Positions 29,533 through 37,306 of a DNA stretch of 64,000 nucleotides are shown one piece after another (positions within the stretch are counted from its first letter, which is position 1; each line of letters begins with the position of its first letter). The DNA is taken from assembly GCF_039544005.1 (NCBI RefSeq), contig NZ_BAABKV010000001.1, forward strand, positions 5,208,001 through 5,272,000, read 5' to 3'. The notes under the pieces were generated by a model. That model did not search any database. It had not been told where the DNA came from and was given only the letters and a program-made list of their open reading frames with translations. The DNA comes from Kitasatospora paranensis (GTDB lineage Bacteria; Actinomycetota; Actinomycetes; Streptomycetales; Streptomycetaceae). A program made the position numbers and the translations under genes.

Positions 29533-29572
29533 GAAAAATAGTTTGCGCCCTGTGCTCCGCGCGCAATAGCCT
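29533..29572 (+). promoter_or_regulatory. Candidate WblC-activated promoter
   Basis: TTGCGC (29543-29548), 18 bases, TAGCCT (29567-29572), with the A-rich stretch GAAAAATAG (29533-29541) directly before the -35. WhiB7/WblC promoters are defined by an AT-rich element just upstream of the -35, recognised by the AT-hook. In this GC-rich setting the stretch stands out. It would drive the leader that runs to wblC. Confidence 0.6.
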
Positions 29573-29742
29573 GCCGGAGCGGTCGAGGCGACAAGACCGC
29601 AGGGCCACGGAAGGGCATCCTTCCGCGTGCCGTAGCTGCACGACAGCACCTGCTCCACCGCACCACCTGCTCGACCGACAGACATCCGAACATCGGGGCC
29701 CGGGGGACTGGGCACCGCGAGACGCCGAGGGAGGCGAAGACA

Positions 29743-30210
29743 GTGGAAATCACGAACCCGATCACCAAAGTGACTGGTCAGACCGTTGTCGCCATGCCCT
29801 CGTGCGCCGTTTCCCTGTTCGGCACCCGTGGCATCCCGGCCGTCGCCCCCTGCGTGGGCGGCCTGGCCGTGTCGGCCGACAACGGGCTGGGTCTCAGCGG
29901 TCTCGGCGTCCTCACTGTCAGTGGCTCCGGCTTCACTGGCCTCGGTCGCACGAACGATGAGACGGGTCTGTCCGGAGACTGGGCGATTCTCGGCGGCGGC
30001 ATCGCGCTGCGCGACGAGCGACCGACCCAGGCATCGAAGGCAGCGGCGGTAGTGGCCAAGCATGGCCGCTATGCGCAGGCCTCCGGTGCCGGAGCAGTCA
30101 AGAAGCAGGACGAGCAGCAGATCGACATGGCAGAGGCAGCCTTTACCGGCGCCGAAGCCGTCCGGATGAAGGCCTTCCGCGGCCCGAAACCCTGGAGTGA
30201 ACGCACCTGA
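29743..30210 (+). CDS. Glycine-rich ORF of unknown function in the wblC leader
   Basis: 155 codons from GTG 29743, with GGAGG seven bases upstream of the start region. The first ~75 residues are Gly/Val/Ser-rich (VSADNGLGLSGLGVL), the rest is Ala/Lys/Glu-rich, with no motif, signal peptide or membrane helix that I recognise. GC3 is lower than in neighbouring genes. It may be a real small gene, or a long upstream ORF within the wblC leader. The strong hairpin after its stop fits either a terminator or an attenuator. Confidence 0.4.
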   Translation: MEITNPITKVTGQTVVAMPSCAVSLFGTRGIPAVAPCVGGLAVSADNGLGLSGLGVLTVSGSGFTGLGRTNDETGLSGDWAILGGGIALRDERPTQASKAAAVVAKHGRYAQASGAGAVKKQDEQQIDMAEAAFTGAEAVRMKAFRGPKPWSERT

Positions 30211-30235
30211 GTCAGCCTCAGGTCGGCCGTCTCCA

Positions 30236-30280
30236 GGGCCGCGGAACCCGTCACACCGGGATCCGCGGCCCTTCTGTTTT
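30236..30280 (+). terminator. Hairpin with T-tract upstream of wblC: terminator or attenuator
   Basis: A 10-bp perfect stem (30236-30245 with 30262-30271) and 16-base loop is followed by TTCTGTTTT, one of only two T-rich terminators in the window. whiB7/wblC genes of several actinobacteria are controlled by leader attenuation at such a terminator, relieved by ribosome-targeting antibiotics. It lies ~190 bases upstream of wblC. Confidence 0.7.
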
Positions 30281-30301
30281 GTCCGGTACGCAAGATCCAT
30301 C

Positions 30302-30348
30302 AGGCCCTCCGGGGCCTCCGGTCCAGCCCCACCAGCCAGCTGGACCGG
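30302..30348 (+). promoter_or_regulatory. Two further leader hairpins before wblC
   Basis: AGGCCC/GGGCCT (30302-30307, 30312-30317) and the 10-bp perfect stem CCGGTCCAGC/GCTGGACCGG (30318-30327, 30339-30348) abut each other just after the T-tract hairpin. They could fold in the antiterminated or translated state of the leader. Confidence 0.5.
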
Positions 30349-30374
30349 AACCACTGAGAAAAGACGAGGAAGAA

Positions 30375-30464
30375 GTGTCCACGGTCATCACACCGCCCCT
30401 CCCGTCCGTACCGACAGACAAGTTCACCAAGGCCGACCAGGCCGACCCCCGGAGGTATCCCTGA
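30375..30464 (+). CDS. 29-codon ORF overlapping the wblC start (uORF or lost N-terminus)
   Basis: GTG 30375, with GAGG five bases ahead, opens 29 codons rich in Pro and Thr (PPLPSVPT) and ends at TGA 30462-30464, overlapping the wblC ATG (TGATG). Two readings are possible. It may be a translated upstream ORF coupled to wblC; or one C is missing from the CCC at 30459-30461 and this is the N-terminal extension of a ~120-residue WblC. The second fits the sign and type of the other frameshifts; the perfect GGAGG before ATG 30464 favours the first. Confidence 0.5.
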   Translation: MSTVITPPLPSVPTDKFTKADQADPRRYP

Positions 30465-30739
30465 TGCAGCTCACCTCGATCGACGAAGCCGACGCTCTCG
30501 GTCAGACCGTCCCGTGCCGCGCGTTCGACCCGGAGGTCTTCTTCGCCGAGACCCCGGCCGACGTCGAGTACGCCAAGTCGCTCTGCGGCACCTGCCCGGT
30601 CAAGGACGCCTGTCTCACCGGTGCGCTGGAGCGCCGCGAGCCGTGGGGCGTCTGGGGCGGCGAGCTCTTCGTCCAGGGTGTGGTCGTGGCCCGCAAGCGT
30701 CCGCGGGGCCGTCCGCGCAAGACCGAGGTCATGGCGTGA
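30464..30739 (+). CDS. wblC: WblC (WhiB7), Fe-S regulator of intrinsic antibiotic resistance
   Basis: 91 residues from ATG 30464 with GGAGG eight bases upstream. WhiB domain cysteines: the first in TVPCRAF, then CGTC plus the fourth in DACLTG, then the WhiB tryptophan motif EPWGVWGGELF. The C-terminus KRPRGRPRK is the AT-hook that defines the WhiB7/WblC class and binds AT-rich DNA next to -35 elements. WhiB7 binds the primary sigma factor and activates resistance and redox genes on ribosome stress. Its position between uvrD2 and the ABC1 kinase matches Mycobacterium. The GTG of an overlapping downstream frame (30736) touches its stop. Confidence 0.93.
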   Translation: MQLTSIDEADALGQTVPCRAFDPEVFFAETPADVEYAKSLCGTCPVKDACLTGALERREPWGVWGGELFVQGVVVARKRPRGRPRKTEVMA

Positions 30740-30903
30740 AGCCCGCCGATATGCCCTCCGGTCACGGAGCAGCAGGAGTCCGACGGGGAGAGCAGCCCCC
30801 GCAGGACAACGCCCTGCGCCGTTCCGTCCGCGTCGCCGCCGCCAAGGTGGACGCCGCAGCCCACAGTCCCTTTCCGAGCACGCACCACGAGCAGGACCAC
30901 CAC

Positions 30904-31146
30904 ATGATTCCCGTCGCCGATCAGCCCGTCCGCCTCGAGCAGACCACCGAACTTCAGATCCAGAACAGGACCCTCGAAATGCATCTTCTCCAGGAATCCC
31001 TGGCCCGCGCCCATATGCAGGAACGCCTCCGCGAGGCGGAGAACCAACGCGTCGGCCTTCGCGTCGTCCGGGCCAACCGGCTGCGGCGCAAGGCCGAGCG
31101 CGCGTCGATGCGTGCCCGCCGGGCACTCGCCGTCGCGGTGATGTAA
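30904..31146 (+). CDS. Small basic coiled-coil protein of unknown function
   Basis: 80 residues from ATG 30904 (AGGA eight bases upstream). The middle is a predicted long helix of heptad type (ELQIQNRTLEMHLLQES, MQERLREAENQR) and the end is strongly basic (ANRLRRKAERASMRARRA). The same frame is open back to GTG 30736, which overlaps the wblC stop as GTGA and would give 136 residues; the extra part is Ala/His/Pro-rich and poorly coding. Co-transcription with wblC is likely. No family recognised. Confidence 0.55.
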   Translation: MIPVADQPVRLEQTTELQIQNRTLEMHLLQESLARAHMQERLREAENQRVGLRVVRANRLRRKAERASMRARRALAVAVM

Positions 31147-31200
31147 CCGGCGCCCGGCCGCCCGGCCGGGTGCCTCTGCACCACCACCGAGCCAGAACAC

Positions 31201-31233
31201 CGATGGCCGCCCCCTGCGGAGGGGCGGCCATCG
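31201..31233. terminator. Terminator between the wblC operon and the ABC1 kinase
   Basis: A 13-bp perfect stem (31201-31213 with 31221-31233) and seven-base loop lies between convergent genes. Confidence 0.8.
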
Positions 31234-31277
31234 TCGTGTCCGGGGCGGGCCTGCGGGTGCCGGCCGGTCTGCCGCGG

Positions 31278-32612
31278 TCAGGCGTCGCCGGTGAAGCCCG
31301 GCAGCCACGCGGTCAGCTCGTCGTGCAGCCGCACGGTGGAGCCCAGCTGGCACAGCACCCCGATGGTGCTCAGCGTCACGCGGTGGATGAGAAGGTACGA
31401 CGGCGGCAGGTTGAGCTGCTTGCCGAGGTTGTACGCCGGGCCGCGGGGGTCGGCGATCCGGGCTGCCTGGGCCCGCATCCAGTCGCGGGTGAAGGTGAAC
31501 TCCTCGACCCGGGTCGGCTCGATGATCGGCCGGAGGTAGTCGAGCACCGCGTCCGGGTTCAGGGTGATCGTCGGCCGGACGAAGCCCTCCTGCCGCAGCA
31601 GCGTGTAGACCGCGTGGGCGTCGTCGGCGAGCGCCAGCCGCAGCGACGTTCCGATCGGGGTGGGCAGGCCGCCGGGCAGCCGGTCCACCGTGCCGAAGTC
31701 CAGCACGCCCAGCCGCCAGCCGTCGGCCGGGCCGTCGTCGGTGAGCAGCCGGAAGTTGCCCGGGTGCGGGTCGGCGTGCAGCAGCCCCGTCCGGGCCGGG
31801 CCGGCGAACAGGAAGCGGGAGAGCAACTGGCCCGCCCGGTCGCGCTGCTGCGGGGTGCCCGAGGCGATCACCCGGGCCAGCGGTGTGCCGTCCATCCACT
31901 CGGTGATCAGCACCTGCCCGGCCTGGGCGACCACGCCGGGGACGGCGATGTCCGGGTCGTCGCCGAACTCCTCCGCGTGCACCCGCTGCGCCGAGGCCTC
32001 CAGCTCGTAGTCGAGCTCCTCCGCGACGCGCTCGCGCAGCTCGGCGATGAGCGGCTTCATGTCCATCCCGGGGATCAGCGGCCCCAGGACCTTGGCCAGC
32101 CGGGCCAGCTGGGAGAGGTCGGTCAGCAGGGCGTCCCCGGCACCCGGGTACTGCACCTTGACCGCGACGTCCCGGCCGTCCGCCCAGACCGCCCGGTGCA
32201 CCTGGCCGATGGAGGCCGCGGCGGTGGGGCGGTCGTCGAAGCTGCGGAACTGCGCGCGCCAGTCCCTGCCCAACTGCTTGGCGAGCACGGTGTGGACGGT
32301 CGTGGTGGGCATGGCGGGGGCGGAGTCCTGAAGCTTCGTCAGGGCTTCGCGGTAGGGGCCGGCGACCTCTTCGGGCAGGGCCGACTCGAAGACCGACATG
32401 GCCTGCCCGAACTTCATCGCACCGCCCTTCAGCTGCCCGAGCGTGGAGAACAGCTGCTCGGCGGTGCGCTGTTGGAGTTCGGCGGAGACGACGTCGGCGG
32501 GCCGGCCGCCGAGCCGCTTGCCGAGGCCGAGCGTGGCCCGGCCCGCAATCCCCAGCGGCAGCGCGGCCAGCCGGGCCGTCCGGGTCACTGCCTTGCGCGG
32601 TAGATCGCTCAC
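31278..32612 (-). CDS. ABC1/UbiB-family atypical kinase
   Basis: 444 residues from GTG 32612, with GGAGG seven bases upstream. Signature features of the ABC1/ADCK family: the KxGQ motif as MKFGQ, the Ala-rich loop AAASIGQVH, VAVKVQYPG (lysine), EELDYELEA, HADPHPGN (catalytic loop) and VLDFGTVDRL (DFG). In bacteria UbiB supports quinone lipid extraction or biosynthesis; streptomycetes make menaquinone and the exact substrate of this clade is unknown. The orthologous position next to whiB7 in Mycobacterium (Rv3197, linked to macrolide resistance, by recollection) makes a role with WblC plausible. Confidence 0.9.
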   Translation of the reverse strand: MSDLPRKAVTRTARLAALPLGIAGRATLGLGKRLGGRPADVVSAELQQRTAEQLFSTLGQLKGGAMKFGQAMSVFESALPEEVAGPYREALTKLQDSAPAMPTTTVHTVLAKQLGRDWRAQFRSFDDRPTAAASIGQVHRAVWADGRDVAVKVQYPGAGDALLTDLSQLARLAKVLGPLIPGMDMKPLIAELRERVAEELDYELEASAQRVHAEEFGDDPDIAVPGVVAQAGQVLITEWMDGTPLARVIASGTPQQRDRAGQLLSRFLFAGPARTGLLHADPHPGNFRLLTDDGPADGWRLGVLDFGTVDRLPGGLPTPIGTSLRLALADDAHAVYTLLRQEGFVRPTITLNPDAVLDYLRPIIEPTRVEEFTFTRDWMRAQAARIADPRGPAYNLGKQLNLPPSYLLIHRVTLSTIGVLCQLGSTVRLHDELTAWLPGFTGDA

Positions 32613-32703
32613 CCGGGAGCCTCCAGTCGGATCGCCCAGTCGGATCGCCCGGGCGGCGGCCGCCGACGCGGGCCGCCGGGCGTGGCCCACCACGGGCTTG
32701 TGG

Positions 32704-34029
32704 TCACCAGGCCATTGTGCCCGTTCGTCCGGCTCCGTCCGACGAATATCGACACTGGTATCCGGACTGGTATTCGGGGCGCGGGGCGACGGCCGGGGCG
32801 CGGGCCGGCCCCGGGCGCCCGCCCGCCGCCTGCGAACGCCCCACCGATGCCCGCACCGATGCCCGCACCACCGCCCTCACGGCCGCCGGTCCGCCCGCGC
32901 CACCGCCCGGGCGCCACCGCCCCTCACGGCCGCCCCTGCGGGGCACCGGGGCGGACGGCCAGAGGCATCCGCAGCCCGGATGGGAGGGCAGCCGCAGCCT
33001 GCGGGCCATGCCGTCGGCGGCGGACACCTCGCACCAGCCGTCCACGCTGGGCGGCAGCACCCCGTCCAGGTAGAGCTGGGCGTGCAGGGCGGCGAGGCCC
33101 GCGACGGCGGTGGCGAGCGCGCTGTCGCAGGCCGGTGTCCGGGCCCGGCCGGCCCCGGTGCCGTCGAGCTGGGCGAGCAGCCGCGGCCAGCTGTCGTCCT
33201 CGTCCTGCCGGGTCAGCGAAGCGCAGCGGCCGCAGGACGAGGCGCCGGGCACCACCAGTGGCCCGACCACGCCGAGGTGTTCCACCACCCCGACGTAGAG
33301 GTGCGGGACGCCGGCGCGCATCAGCTCGTGCGCCTCGGTGGCCGCCCCGCCGAAGGCCGCCGAGCCGTCCCGCGGGGCGAGCACCACGAGGGCGGGCGGA
33401 CCGGCGGAGACCGGGTCGGGGCGGTGCCGCTCGCCGACGGGGGAGCCGGCTGCGCGGTGCACGGCCTCGCGGGCCGCGGTCGTCCGCAGCCGGCCGACGT
33501 CGGTGGCGGGTACGCCGGCCGGGGAGCAGTCGCGGGCGGCGACCCGGCCGCGGTCGACCACGGTGACGGTGCCGACGCCGCCGGCGGTGAGCACGGCCGC
33601 CAGGGCGGCGCCCACCCGGCCGGCGCCGCGCACCTCGACCCGGGCGGAGCGGCGGGCCGTCAGCACCTCGGCGGCCTCGCCCGGTTCGGGGTGGACCAGG
33701 GACAGGGCGGCGGCGTCCGGCCCGAGCAGCTCCTGCCGGGCGCGCGGGTAGCCGTCGAGGGCCTGCCGCAGGGCCGCGGCGTCGTCGAGCAGTTCGCCCC
33801 GGGCCAGGGAGTCGAGCAGGGCCCCGGCGACGGCGCGGCCGAGCCCGAGGCGCTCGCCGGCCGCGATCAGCTCCTCGGTGGAGCGGCTGCCGTCCAGCAG
33901 GTCGAGGAAGGCGGCGACCGGGCGGTCGACCTGTTCGACGACCCGCGCGTGCCGCCGTACGGCGCCGAACTGCAGGGTCCGCTCGTCGCGCCAGAGCCGG
34001 GCGAGGGCGGGCTTGAGCATGGGGCGCAC
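32704..34029 (-). CDS. Orphan ThiF-like protein (Ocin-ThiF/cyclodehydratase-like)
   Basis: 441 residues. GTG 34029 is chosen because GGAGG lies six bases upstream; ATG 34020 is too far from it. An N-terminal winged-helix-like region (RPVAAFLDLLDGSRSTEEL) precedes a Rossmann E1 fold (VEVRGAGRVGAALAAVL, VTVVDRG) and the segment SCGRCASL with a later DSWPRL, resembling the E1-like partners of azoline-forming cyclodehydratases. The last ~80 residues are Arg/Ala/Pro-rich with a 12-bp tandem repeat (32843-32866) and look degenerate. No precursor peptide or YcaO gene is nearby. Function unknown; its neighbourhood is conserved in Mycobacterium. Confidence 0.75.
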   Translation of the reverse strand: MRPMLKPALARLWRDERTLQFGAVRRHARVVEQVDRPVAAFLDLLDGSRSTEELIAAGERLGLGRAVAGALLDSLARGELLDDAAALRQALDGYPRARQELLGPDAAALSLVHPEPGEAAEVLTARRSARVEVRGAGRVGAALAAVLTAGGVGTVTVVDRGRVAARDCSPAGVPATDVGRLRTTAAREAVHRAAGSPVGERHRPDPVSAGPPALVVLAPRDGSAAFGGAATEAHELMRAGVPHLYVGVVEHLGVVGPLVVPGASSCGRCASLTRQDEDDSWPRLLAQLDGTGAGRARTPACDSALATAVAGLAALHAQLYLDGVLPPSVDGWCEVSAADGMARRLRLPSHPGCGCLWPSAPVPRRGGREGRWRPGGGAGGPAAVRAVVRASVRASVGRSQAAGGRPGPARAPAVAPRPEYQSGYQCRYSSDGAGRTGTMAW

Positions 34030-34123
34030 GGTGGTCCTCCGGCGGTCCTCGGCCGCGCGGGCGGCCCGCGGCACGGTGCCGCGCTGAGGGCAGCATGCCC
34101 GATCCGCCGGGGTGGGGAATCCG

Positions 34124-34181
34124 GTTGTCCACAGGCCCGATCGCATGATCACAAGAGTCGTGCGTACACCCTGTGGACAAC
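34124..34181. promoter_or_regulatory. Inverted pair of perfect DnaA boxes
   Basis: TTGTCCACA (34125-34133) and its reverse complement TGTGGACAA (34172-34180) match the Streptomyces DnaA-box consensus exactly; with flanks they form an 11-bp inverted repeat 36 bases apart. They lie between the divergent ThiF-like and YgjP-like genes. They may regulate either gene or titrate DnaA; a full oriC cluster is not present. Confidence 0.6.
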
Positions 34182-34272
34182 GCGCGTTCGCCGGACGTCC
34201 GCGAGCCCTGCACGGTCGGACCCGGCCGGGGCGGCCGGGTTCTGTCGGTGGCACCCGGTACCGTCGTGTGCC

Positions 34273-34995
34273 ATGGCGGTCGAACGGGACACCGGATCCT
34301 CGGCGCCGCGACGGGCCCGGGCTGCCGCCCGTCCCGCGGCGGTGCAGTCGGGCACGCGCGAAGGCGCGGGTGCGGACACCGACCGGGTGTCCGGGGGCGC
34401 GGCCCCCGCGCCCGTCGGGGCCGACCCGGTCGCGGTCGAGGTGCGGCGCAGCGCCCGGCGTAGCCGGACGGTCTCCGCGTACCGCGAGGGCGACCGGACG
34501 ATCGTGCTGATCCCGGCCCGGATGTCGCACGCCGAGGAGCAGCGCTGGGTGGCGCAGATGCTGGAGCGGCTGGCCCGGCAGGAGAGCCGCCGCACGCCCG
34601 GTGACGGGGCGCTCGCCGCGCGGGCCCGCGAACTCTCCGAGGAGTACCTCGGCGGCCGCGCGGTGCCCGGGCACGTCCGCTGGGTCACCAACCAGAACTC
34701 CCGCTGGGGCTCCTGCACCCCGAGCGAGCGCACCATCAGGCTCTCCCACCGCCTGCAGGGCATGCCCGGCTACGTGGTCGACTACGTCCTGCTGCACGAG
34801 CTGGCGCACCTGCTGGTGCCGGACCACGGCCCGCGCTTCTGGGCGCTGCTGGAGGCGTACCCGCGCACCGAGCGCGCCCGCGGCTATCTGGAGGGCGTCG
34901 CGGCGGCCGCCCGGCTGCCGGACGTGCTGGGGCGCCGCGGCGCCGCGGGCGCCCCGGCCGAGGAGTCGGCCGGGGGCGGGCCGGTCTGCGACTGA
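34273..34995 (+). CDS. YgjP/SprT-like (DUF45) metallopeptidase
   Basis: 240 residues from ATG 34273. An Ala/Arg-rich head of about 60 residues precedes the DUF45 domain: TNQNSRWGSCTP, IRLSHRLQGMP and the zinc motif LLHELAHLLVPDH, with a downstream Glu in ALLEAYPRTERA. This family (M48-like, also called UTP pyrophosphatase-related) occurs widely as a single cytoplasmic protein. Substrate unknown. It is divergent from the ThiF-like gene across the DnaA-box region and convergent with the Nudix gene. There is no clear Shine-Dalgarno, so the mRNA may be leaderless. Confidence 0.85.
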   Translation: MAVERDTGSSAPRRARAAARPAAVQSGTREGAGADTDRVSGGAAPAPVGADPVAVEVRRSARRSRTVSAYREGDRTIVLIPARMSHAEEQRWVAQMLERLARQESRRTPGDGALAARARELSEEYLGGRAVPGHVRWVTNQNSRWGSCTPSERTIRLSHRLQGMPGYVVDYVLLHELAHLLVPDHGPRFWALLEAYPRTERARGYLEGVAAAARLPDVLGRRGAAGAPAEESAGGGPVCD

Positions 34996-35023
34996 GCGGT
35001 GCCGGGCGGGGCCCGGCCCGGGG

Positions 35024-35593
35024 TCAGCCGGTCAGGTCGCGGGCGAGCGCGACCAGCCGCCGAACCGAGCCGTCGGTCAGCTCGGGCAGCTCGTCGTACG
35101 GGAACCACCGCAGGTCGAGCGACTCCTCGCTGATCAGCTCCTCGGCGCCGGGCGGGGCGATCGCCACGTACTGGACGTCGAGGTGGACGCCGGCGGGGTT
35201 GTCCCGGCCGGCGCAGTGGACCTCGTGGCGGTCCAGCCGGACGACCTGCGGGCGGCCGCCGTCGCCGACCAGGGTGAGCCCCGCGATGCCCGACTCCTCG
35301 GTGGCCTCGCGCAGCGCGGCGGCGGCGAGCGTGTCGTCGCCCGGCTCGCAGTGCCCGCCCATCTGCAGCCAGCGGCCGACCTTGGGGTGCAGGGTGAGCA
35401 GGACCCGGTCGGCGGCCGGGTCGACGACGACCGCGCTGGCGGTGATGTGGGCGGGCAGGCACGCGCGCCGGAGGCCGTCCGGCCGCTCGGCGAGGTGGCC
35501 GAGGTAGTCGCGGCGCAGGCCGTCCTGGCCGGCGTCCTGCACCGTCCAGTCGCGCAGCGCCCGGACGGCGTCGCCGTGCAGGGTGTCGGTCAC
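35024..35593 (-). CDS. Nudix hydrolase
   Basis: 189 residues from GTG 35593, whose start overlaps the stop of the upstream DUF2342 gene (GTGA). The Nudix box is GGHCEPGDDTLAAAALREATEESGI, complete with the REx2EE core; flanking strands (ITASAVVVDPAADRVLLTLHP) carry the usual substrate-binding face. Substrate class is not evident. Translational coupling to the zincin gene suggests a shared role. Confidence 0.88.
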   Translation of the reverse strand: MTDTLHGDAVRALRDWTVQDAGQDGLRRDYLGHLAERPDGLRRACLPAHITASAVVVDPAADRVLLTLHPKVGRWLQMGGHCEPGDDTLAAAALREATEESGIAGLTLVGDGGRPQVVRLDRHEVHCAGRDNPAGVHLDVQYVAIAPPGAEELISEESLDLRWFPYDELPELTDGSVRRLVALARDLTG

Positions 35594-37113
35594 TTCGCCC
35601 CGCCCTCGGTGTCGCCGTCGGTGTCGCCCTCGGCGTTCTTCGCCGGGCCGTCCTCGGGGCTCTTCGACGTGCCGGCCGCGTCGTCCGTGCCGCGGGCGGC
35701 GTCGCCGAGCAGCTTGTCGAGGGCGTCGAAGTCGATGCCGCCCTCGTCGGCGCGGTGCACGAAGCCGTCCGGGTCGTCCAGGTCGGCGGCGGTGGGCAGC
35801 ATGTCGGGGTGCTGCCAGAGGGCGTCGCGGCCCTCGATGCCGCGGGCGTCGGCGAGCGAGGCCCAGAGCCGGGAGGCGTCCCGCAGCCGGCGCGGGCGCA
35901 GCTCCAGGCCGACCAGGGTGGCGAAGGTCTGCTCGGCCGGGCCGCCGGTGGCGCGGCGGCGGCGCAGCGTCTCGCGCAGCGCGGCGGCCTGCGGCAGGTG
36001 CGGCTGGGCGGCGGCGTGCACGACCGCGTCGACCCAGCCCTCGACCAGCGCGAGGGCGGTCTCCAGGCGGGCCAGGGCGGCCTTCTGCTCGGGGGTGTCC
36101 TCGGGCTGGAGCAGGCCGCCGGCGAGCGCCTCCTGCAGTGCCTCGGGGTTGCTCGGGTCGAGGTTGCCGACCAGCTCCTCCATCCGGGAGGTGTCGACCT
36201 TGATGCCGCGCGCGTACGCCTCGACCGCGCCGAACAGGTGCGCCCGCAGCCACGGCACGTGGGCGAAGAGCCGCTGGTGGGCGGCCTCGCGCAGGGCGAG
36301 GTAGAGCCGGACCTCCTCGGCGGGCACGCTCAGGCCCTCGCCGAACTCGGCGATGTTCTGCGGCAGCAGGGCGGCCTTGCCGGCCGGGGCGAGCGGCAGC
36401 CCGACGTCGGTGGAGCCGGTCACCTCGGCGGCCAGGGCGCCCAGCGCCTGGCCGATCTGGGTGCCGAACATGGCGCCGCCCATGGAGCGCATCATGCCCA
36501 TCAGCGGGCCGGCCATCGCCTGCATCTCGGCGGGCAGCACGCCGCCCATGGCGTTGCCGACCCGCTCGGCGACCGGGTCCACCAGGTCCTTCCAGACCGG
36601 CAGGGTGGCCTCGATCCACTCGGCGCGGCTCCAGGCCACGGCGGTGCTCGAACCGGACGGGAACTCGGTGGCGGCGTCCAGCCACAGCTCGGCGAGCCGG
36701 ACGGCCTCGGTGACGGCGGTGCGCTCGGCCTGGCCGACCGAGCGGTCCTTGCTGCGGCCCTCGGCGGGCTCGGCGACGACCGTCTGGCGGGCGATGTTCT
36801 GCGCGAGCTCCCAGTTGACCGGGCCGCCGTCGAAGGACAGCATCTGGCCGAGCTGCTGGAAGGCTGCGCCGAGGTCGCCCGGGTTCAGGTTGCCCATCAT
36901 CGCGCCGAACGGGTTGTCGCCCCCCGCGCCGCCGCCGAGGCCGAAGAGCGCGCCCAGCGGGTTGCCGGGGCCGAAGCCGAACGGCTGCTGCGGCTCGTCG
37001 CCGCCCGGGCCGCCGGGGCCCTTGGCGGCGGCGTCGCCCTGGTCGTCCTTCTTGCCCTTGCCGTCCTCTGGCTCCTCGGGCGGGACGGAGAATCCGAAGG
37101 GGAGGTCGCTCAC
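35590..37113 (-). CDS. DUF2342 zinc-dependent metalloprotease-like protein
   Basis: 507 residues from GTG 37113 (GAGG five bases upstream). A Gly/Pro-rich, low-complexity head (PQQPFGFGPGNPLGALFGLGGG) is followed by the zincin_2/DUF2342 domain with ALREAAHQRLF and ARGIKVDTSRMEELVG, and an acidic, Asp/Glu/Thr-rich tail. The strict HExxH of active relatives is not visible; the corresponding helix reads EAAHQ. Mycobacterial relatives are annotated as F420-associated or zinc metallopeptidases, without proven activity. It heads an operon with the Nudix gene. Confidence 0.85.
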   Translation of the reverse strand: MSDLPFGFSVPPEEPEDGKGKKDDQGDAAAKGPGGPGGDEPQQPFGFGPGNPLGALFGLGGGAGGDNPFGAMMGNLNPGDLGAAFQQLGQMLSFDGGPVNWELAQNIARQTVVAEPAEGRSKDRSVGQAERTAVTEAVRLAELWLDAATEFPSGSSTAVAWSRAEWIEATLPVWKDLVDPVAERVGNAMGGVLPAEMQAMAGPLMGMMRSMGGAMFGTQIGQALGALAAEVTGSTDVGLPLAPAGKAALLPQNIAEFGEGLSVPAEEVRLYLALREAAHQRLFAHVPWLRAHLFGAVEAYARGIKVDTSRMEELVGNLDPSNPEALQEALAGGLLQPEDTPEQKAALARLETALALVEGWVDAVVHAAAQPHLPQAAALRETLRRRRATGGPAEQTFATLVGLELRPRRLRDASRLWASLADARGIEGRDALWQHPDMLPTAADLDDPDGFVHRADEGGIDFDALDKLLGDAARGTDDAAGTSKSPEDGPAKNAEGDTDGDTEGGAK

Positions 37114-37306
37114 GGGGTCCTCAGCTCTGCTCGGCCGTCACGCGGGGGTGTGGCGGGTGTTCGGCGGCCCCGCAGCGGCGGGGCGTGTGTCCATGGTCTC
37201 GCGGCCCGATGCTGCCGGTTGCAACCGCCGGGCCCGTGCCTCGGGCAGGATGGACGGTACGTGACACTCGTCCGTACGCACATAAGCTAACCGTGGAGGA
37301 TGGCCG

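Noticed and set aside
30069..30293. Minus-strand ORF opposite the wblC leader
   Set aside because: Short, without ribosome-binding site, and it crosses the hairpin region.
32843..32866. Short tandem repeat as a possible CRISPR or attachment site
   Set aside because: Two 12-bp units without spacers inside an ORF; no cas or integrase gene in the window.
34117..34145. GGAAT near the DnaA boxes as a SigR promoter
   Set aside because: No GTT at the required spacing.
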